From Spirochaetaceae bacterium (GTDB lineage: Bacteria; Spirochaetota; Spirochaetia; B11-G9), in NCBI GenBank assembly GCA_030643345.1, contig DAOWMA010000082.1, positions 1 to 7,733 of the forward strand: DNA of 7,733 bases. The letters are read 5' to 3'. Positions 4,292 to 7,733 of the stretch are shown here, piece by piece; positions within the stretch are counted from its first letter, which is position 1; each line of letters opens with the position of its first letter. The notes beneath the pieces were generated by a model, which was not told the origin of the DNA, did no database searches, and worked only from the letters and a program-made list of their open reading frames with translations. The position numbers were made by a program, and so were the translations under genes.

Positions 4292-6868
4292 ATGCGCTAC
4301 GACAAAATGACAGTAAAAGTACAGGAAGCAATTCAGGACGCCAGTTCTATTGCTCATAAGTATAATCATAACTCAATAGATGTAATACACATGCTCTATG
4401 CTCTTCTGGATCAGCAGGATGGTGTTATTCCCCCACTTCTGGATCGTCTTGGAGTTGACAGGAGGGGATTAGGGGTGGTCCTCGAGGACAGTTTAAAATC
4501 AAAATCCAGAGTGTACGGACCTGCAGCCCAGGTAAGTCTGGCTCCTGCTCTTTCGAATGTTCTCCACCAGGCAGAAACAGAAGCTGCTCACCTTAAGGAT
4601 GATTTTGTCTCTGCAGAGCATGTTTTTCTAACTATCCTTGATTCTGACGGCAGTATCGGACAAATACTAAAGGATTTTGGGATTACCAGAGATAATGTAT
4701 TAAAAGTTCTTCAGTCTATCCGGGGGAACCAGCGGGTAACTGATGATAACCCGGAAATGAAGTATCAGGTCCTTGATAAATATTGTAAAGATTTAATTGC
4801 CCTTGCAAGAAGGGACAAACTCGACCCTGTTATTGGGAGGGATGATGAGATACGCCGGGTTATGCAGGTCCTCTCCAGGCGTACAAAGAATAATCCTGTT
4901 CTTATTGGAGAACCGGGGGTTGGTAAGACAGCAATTGCGGAAGGTCTTGCCAGGCGTATAGTATCCGGAGACGTTCCTGAGTCTTTGAAGGATAAAAGGC
5001 TTCTTGCTCTGGACCTGGGCGCACTTGTTGCCGGGGCCAAGTTTAGAGGCGAATTTGAAGAGAGGCTTAAGGCTGTAATTCATGAGATTGCCGAATCTGA
5101 CGGGGAAATTATTGTCTTTATTGATGAGCTTCATACTCTTGTTGGTGCAGGGGCGGCTGAAGGGTCTACGGATGCTTCAAACCTACTTAAACCGGCTCTT
5201 GCCAGAGGAGAATTAAGGGCCATAGGAGCAACAACCCTTGATGAATACAGAAAACACATAGAAAAGGACCCGGCCCTTGAAAGACGTTTTCAACCGGTCC
5301 TTACAAGGGAACCTTCTGTAGAAAATACAATTGCCATTCTTCGTGGAATTAAAGACCGGTATGAGGTCCATCATGGTGTACGGATAAAGGATGAGGCCCT
5401 TATTGCAGCAGCAAAGCTTTCAGACCGTTATATTACATCCCGGTTTCTTCCCGATAAGGCTATAGATCTTGTAGATGAGGCTGCAAGCAGACTTAAAATG
5501 GAAATAGAGAGTCAGCCTATAGAACTGGATACAATTGAAAGGAAAATACTTCAGCTTGATATAGAGAAACATGCTCTTTCCATGGAAGATGATGAGGCTT
5601 CAACTGATCGATTGTTGAAAATTGAAAAAGAACTGGCAGATTTGAAGACCCGCAGGGATGCAATGAGGCTTCAATGGAACAATGAAAAAGAGGTTATTGA
5701 TAATATTCGGAGTTTGAATCTGGAACTGGAGCAGTCCAGGTCACTGGAAATAAAGTATGAGAGAGATGGAGACCTTAACCGTGCAGCAGAGATAAAGCAC
5801 GGCAGGGTACCCCAAATGCTTGCACAGATAGAAGAGAACTCAAAGAAGCTGGAAGATCTGCAGGTTGATTCCCAGTTATTGAGGGAAGAGGTTTCTGAAG
5901 AGGATATCGCAAATATAGTTTCTATCTGGACAGGTATTCCCGTCTCAAAGATGCTTTCTTCCGAAATGACAAAGTTTCTGGATTTGGAACAAACTCTTTC
6001 CAGACGGGTTGTTGGACAGGAAGCTGCAATCTCTGCTGTATCCAATGCAATAAGACGTAATAAAACGGGTCTGTCGGACGAAGACAGACCATTAGGGTCT
6101 TTCATTTTTTTGGGGCCTACAGGGGTTGGGAAAACTGAGTTGGCTAAAACTCTGGCAGATTTTCTTTTTAATGATGAGAAAGCCCTGACCCGGATAGACA
6201 TGAGCGAGTATATGGAAAAGCATACTGTTTCGAGACTAATTGGGGCACCTCCCGGTTATGTTGGATATGACGAGGGCGGACAGCTGACAGAAGCGGTGAG
6301 ACGGAGGCCCTATTCAGTTATTCTTTTTGACGAAATAGAGAAGGCCCACCCGGATGTTTTTAATGTTCTCCTGCAGCTTCTGGATGACGGACGGTTGACG
6401 GACGGACAGGGGAGAGTTGTTAACTTTCGCAATTCCATTATTATACTTACCAGTAATCTAGGAGGAGACCTGCTTCTTGGTACCGGTAATGTAGAGGATG
6501 TTAAAGATCAGATTATGGAAATTATGAAAAGAACTTTCAAACCTGAGTTTTTAAACAGGGTGGATGAAACAATATTTTTCAACAGACTCGGGCGGGAGAA
6601 TATTCTGAAAATTGTGGATATTCAGCTGGAGAAATTAAAAACAAGGCTTGCAGACCGTAATATAGAGATTATTCCGGACGATGAGGTAAAGGACTATATT
6701 GGTTCTGTAGGGTTTGATCCCAGCTACGGCGCACGGCCTGTCAAACGTGCCATTCAGAACCTTTTACAGAATCCCCTGTCAAAAGAGATCCTTTCCGGTA
6801 AAATCAAGGATGGGGACCATGTAAGGGTGAGAAAAGGAGATTCTGATTTGGAATTTTCTGTTATTTGA
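4292..6868 (+). CDS. clpB: ATP-dependent chaperone ClpB (Hsp100 disaggregase)
   Basis: An 858-residue AAA+ protein, close to the 857 of Escherichia coli ClpB. It forms a cytoplasmic hexamer that threads proteins out of aggregates together with DnaK/DnaJ/GrpE. Seen in order: N domain with two Clp repeats (about 1-145); first AAA+ module with Walker A GEPGVGKT (206-213), pore-loop AKFRGEFEER (249-258, Phe where Escherichia coli has Tyr), Walker B FIDE (D278, E279) and arginine fingers R331/R332; the coiled-coil M domain (about 410-530, including GDLNRAAEIKHG), which separates ClpB from ClpA and ClpC; second module with Walker A GPTGVGKT (608-615), pore loop GYVGYDEGG (655-663), Walker B D680/E681, sensor LTSNLG near 722 and sensor-2 GARP (R815). 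There is no ClpP-binding loop evident. AAGGA (4281-4285) six bases upstream supports the start. It is transcribed alone and converges on the next gene. Confidence 0.97.
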   Translation: MRYDKMTVKVQEAIQDASSIAHKYNHNSIDVIHMLYALLDQQDGVIPPLLDRLGVDRRGLGVVLEDSLKSKSRVYGPAAQVSLAPALSNVLHQAETEAAHLKDDFVSAEHVFLTILDSDGSIGQILKDFGITRDNVLKVLQSIRGNQRVTDDNPEMKYQVLDKYCKDLIALARRDKLDPVIGRDDEIRRVMQVLSRRTKNNPVLIGEPGVGKTAIAEGLARRIVSGDVPESLKDKRLLALDLGALVAGAKFRGEFEERLKAVIHEIAESDGEIIVFIDELHTLVGAGAAEGSTDASNLLKPALARGELRAIGATTLDEYRKHIEKDPALERRFQPVLTREPSVENTIAILRGIKDRYEVHHGVRIKDEALIAAAKLSDRYITSRFLPDKAIDLVDEAASRLKMEIESQPIELDTIERKILQLDIEKHALSMEDDEASTDRLLKIEKELADLKTRRDAMRLQWNNEKEVIDNIRSLNLELEQSRSLEIKYERDGDLNRAAEIKHGRVPQMLAQIEENSKKLEDLQVDSQLLREEVSEEDIANIVSIWTGIPVSKMLSSEMTKFLDLEQTLSRRVVGQEAAISAVSNAIRRNKTGLSDEDRPLGSFIFLGPTGVGKTELAKTLADFLFNDEKALTRIDMSEYMEKHTVSRLIGAPPGYVGYDEGGQLTEAVRRRPYSVILFDEIEKAHPDVFNVLLQLLDDGRLTDGQGRVVNFRNSIIILTSNLGGDLLLGTGNVEDVKDQIMEIMKRTFKPEFLNRVDETIFFNRLGRENILKIVDIQLEKLKTRLADRNIEIIPDDEVKDYIGSVGFDPSYGARPVKRAIQNLLQNPLSKEILSGKIKDGDHVRVRKGDSDLEFSVI

Positions 6869-6878
6869 TACTCTACAA

Positions 6879-7460
6879 TCAATTATTCCCCCTAATCTGC
6901 CTGTACTCCTCGGGTGTATCAATGTCCCTGAATGTGTCAGGGATATCCATCTCAATATCCAATACTCTGTGATGTAAAAAGACATTTTCCATTTCAGAGG
7001 AGTGGGGTTCTGAAAGAATAGTTTGGATTGTGTTCCTGTTAAGCAGTACAGGATGGCCTCTTTTCCTCTGATACAAAGGTCGAATAATATCAACATCTTC
7101 TGAATTCCTATTCAGGGATTCAAGTAATATTTTATAGATATTTTTATTTATATCCGGCATATCCCCCAAAGTAATAAAAAACCATTCAGATTTAATCAGT
7201 TTTACCCCTGTTTGTATGGAAGAAAACATGCCGTTTTGGTAATTTGTGTTTCTAACAGTAAAAACCTGAGGGACATGTTTTACAAGATTAGTAAGATCAT
7301 CTCCTCTGTATCCGGTTACCAGAATTATTCTACTGCAGATATCTGCAGCGTTTGTTATACTGTTTTCAATAATCGTACTGTTTTTATAGGGCAGAATCAG
7401 TTTCCACTTTCCCATTCTGGAAGAAAACCCTGCAGCAGGTATAAGGCAGTCAATGTCCAT
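6879..7460 (-). CDS. MobA-like nucleotidyltransferase (MocA/YgfJ-type)
   Basis: A 193-residue cytoplasmic enzyme of the MobA-like NTP transferase family, which transfers a nucleotide from CTP or GTP to a cofactor or sugar phosphate. Seen: the nucleotide-binding loop LIPAAGFSSRMGKWK (6-20, usual consensus LAAGxSxRMGxxK), the GDMP metal motif (99-102), RPLYQRKRGHPVLL (127-140), where RGHPV marks the molybdopterin cytidylyltransferase-like branch, and a closing DIDTPEEY (179-186). This best fits cofactor maturation for molybdenum hydroxylases, but no such gene is in the window, so the substrate is open. An in-frame TAG directly precedes the ATG, so the start is fixed; no ribosome binding site is visible. 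It converges on clpB with a 10-base gap and no terminator hairpin between. Confidence 0.85.
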   Translation of the reverse strand: MDIDCLIPAAGFSSRMGKWKLILPYKNSTIIENSITNAADICSRIILVTGYRGDDLTNLVKHVPQVFTVRNTNYQNGMFSSIQTGVKLIKSEWFFITLGDMPDINKNIYKILLESLNRNSEDVDIIRPLYQRKRGHPVLLNRNTIQTILSEPHSSEMENVFLHHRVLDIEMDIPDTFRDIDTPEEYRQIRGNN

Positions 7461-7468
7461 CTATGCAG

Positions 7469-7496
7469 ATTATCAGTATGCCCCTGTTATATTCAA
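7469..7496 (-). promoter_or_regulatory. Possible promoter giving a near-leaderless nucleotidyltransferase mRNA
   Basis: On the minus strand, TTGAAT (7491-7496) and GATAAT (7469-7474) are 16 bases apart. Transcription would begin one to three bases before the ATG, in line with the missing ribosome binding site. Confidence 0.35.
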
Positions 7497-7500
7497 GCAC

Positions 7501-7530
7501 TTAACATCGTTCCGGTTATGTCGATAGTAT
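7501..7530 (+). promoter_or_regulatory. Possible promoter of the gene at the right edge
   Basis: TTAACA (7501-7506) and TAGTAT (7525-7530) with an 18-base spacer. The -10 ends four bases before the ATG at 7535, which would make the mRNA leaderless; no ribosome binding site is seen. Confidence 0.3.
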
Positions 7531-7534
7531 TAAT

Positions 7535-7733
7535 ATGTATTACCGCACGTTCCTTCTGTTTCTATTTTCCTTCATAATTATTCCCGCAGTTGTTTTTTCG
7601 GAAGGATTGGTCCTTCAGGAAGATACACTGATCATAGAACAGACAATAGAAGGTGGTTATCATCTGTGGGTTAAGAATACACCCGGACTTGGTTCTGTTC
7701 TTCTTACAGAATCCACAGCTGATCCTGAAATGC
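7535..7733 (+). CDS. Secreted protein with signal peptide, 3' end outside window
   Basis: The frame is open from ATG 7535 to the window edge (66 codons). Residues 1-22 (MYYRTFLLFLFSFIIIPAVV then FS) form a typical Sec signal: a positive residue, a long hydrophobic core and small residues before a likely cut near FS-EG. No lipobox Cys is present. The mature part begins EGLVLQEDTLIIEQTIEGGY and continues HLWVKNTPGLGSVLLTEST, a stretch that looks well formed and recalls conserved exported proteins of spirochaetes, though I cannot name the family. It is divergent from the nucleotidyltransferase gene, with 74 bases between the two starts. No ribosome binding site is visible ahead of the ATG. Confidence 0.7.
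   Translation, partial: MYYRTFLLFLFSFIIIPAVVFSEGLVLQEDTLIIEQTIEGGYHLWVKNTPGLGSVLLTESTADPEM

Noticed and set aside
4765..6201. Several minus-strand frames of 91 to 176 residues
   Set aside because: All lie inside clpB, whose product matches the family over its full length.
6779..7577. Frames at 6779-7096 (minus) and 7212-7577 (plus)
   Set aside because: Out-of-frame or antisense shadows of the nucleotidyltransferase gene and clpB; they lack motifs and start signals.

Overview
The window pairs an ordinary bacterial chromosomal block (about 3150-7733) with a decayed accessory block (1-3150). The best guess for the source is a free-living spirochaete. This rests on the look of clpB, the DUF3783-PrsW pair and the signal-peptide protein at the right edge; it comes from recalled similarity, not a search. 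Promoters of the form TTGACN-17-TATNTT recur at the tRNA gene, clpB and the toxin-antitoxin operon.

Accessory block. From the left there is a REP-associated tyrosine transposase (RAYT) that enters from outside the window and carries a 28-nt palindrome inside its reading frame. Next come a partial second copy of that transposase (449-515), a broken ORF6N-domain gene (522-635), about 390 bases with no recognisable gene, and a 5'-truncated hypothetical gene (1022-1468, minus). After a cluster of small inverted repeats lies the one intact operon of this block. It is a two-gene minus-strand unit of a Panacea/SocA-domain antitoxin (1969-2538) and a small MazF/PemK-like putative toxin (1594-1962). 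It has a good promoter at 2590-2618 and a possible terminator at 1558-1580. Upstream of it are two more minus-strand remnants: the C-terminal tip of a tyrosine recombinase (2628-2834) and the last 20 or so codons of a BrnA-type antitoxin (2878-2946). Two large palindromes (2989-3042 and 3057-3104) follow. The core of the first matches the palindrome inside the transposase at 27 of 28 positions. All of this lies on the 3' side of an initiator tRNA gene, as expected for an old island inserted at a tRNA 3' end.

Core block. tRNA-fMet (3153-3225, minus) has its own promoter and terminator. Upstream of it on the same strand is a two-gene operon, DUF3783 protein then PrsW-family membrane protease, joined by an ATGA overlap. 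It diverges from clpB (4292-6868), a full-length Hsp100 disaggregase. clpB converges on a MobA-like nucleotidyltransferase gene (6879-7460, minus). A secreted protein gene starts at 7535 and runs out of the window.

The intact part most worth attention is the Panacea-based toxin-antitoxin pair and its poorly described toxin. The second point of interest is the link between RAYT, palindromes and rearrangement in this gene graveyard.
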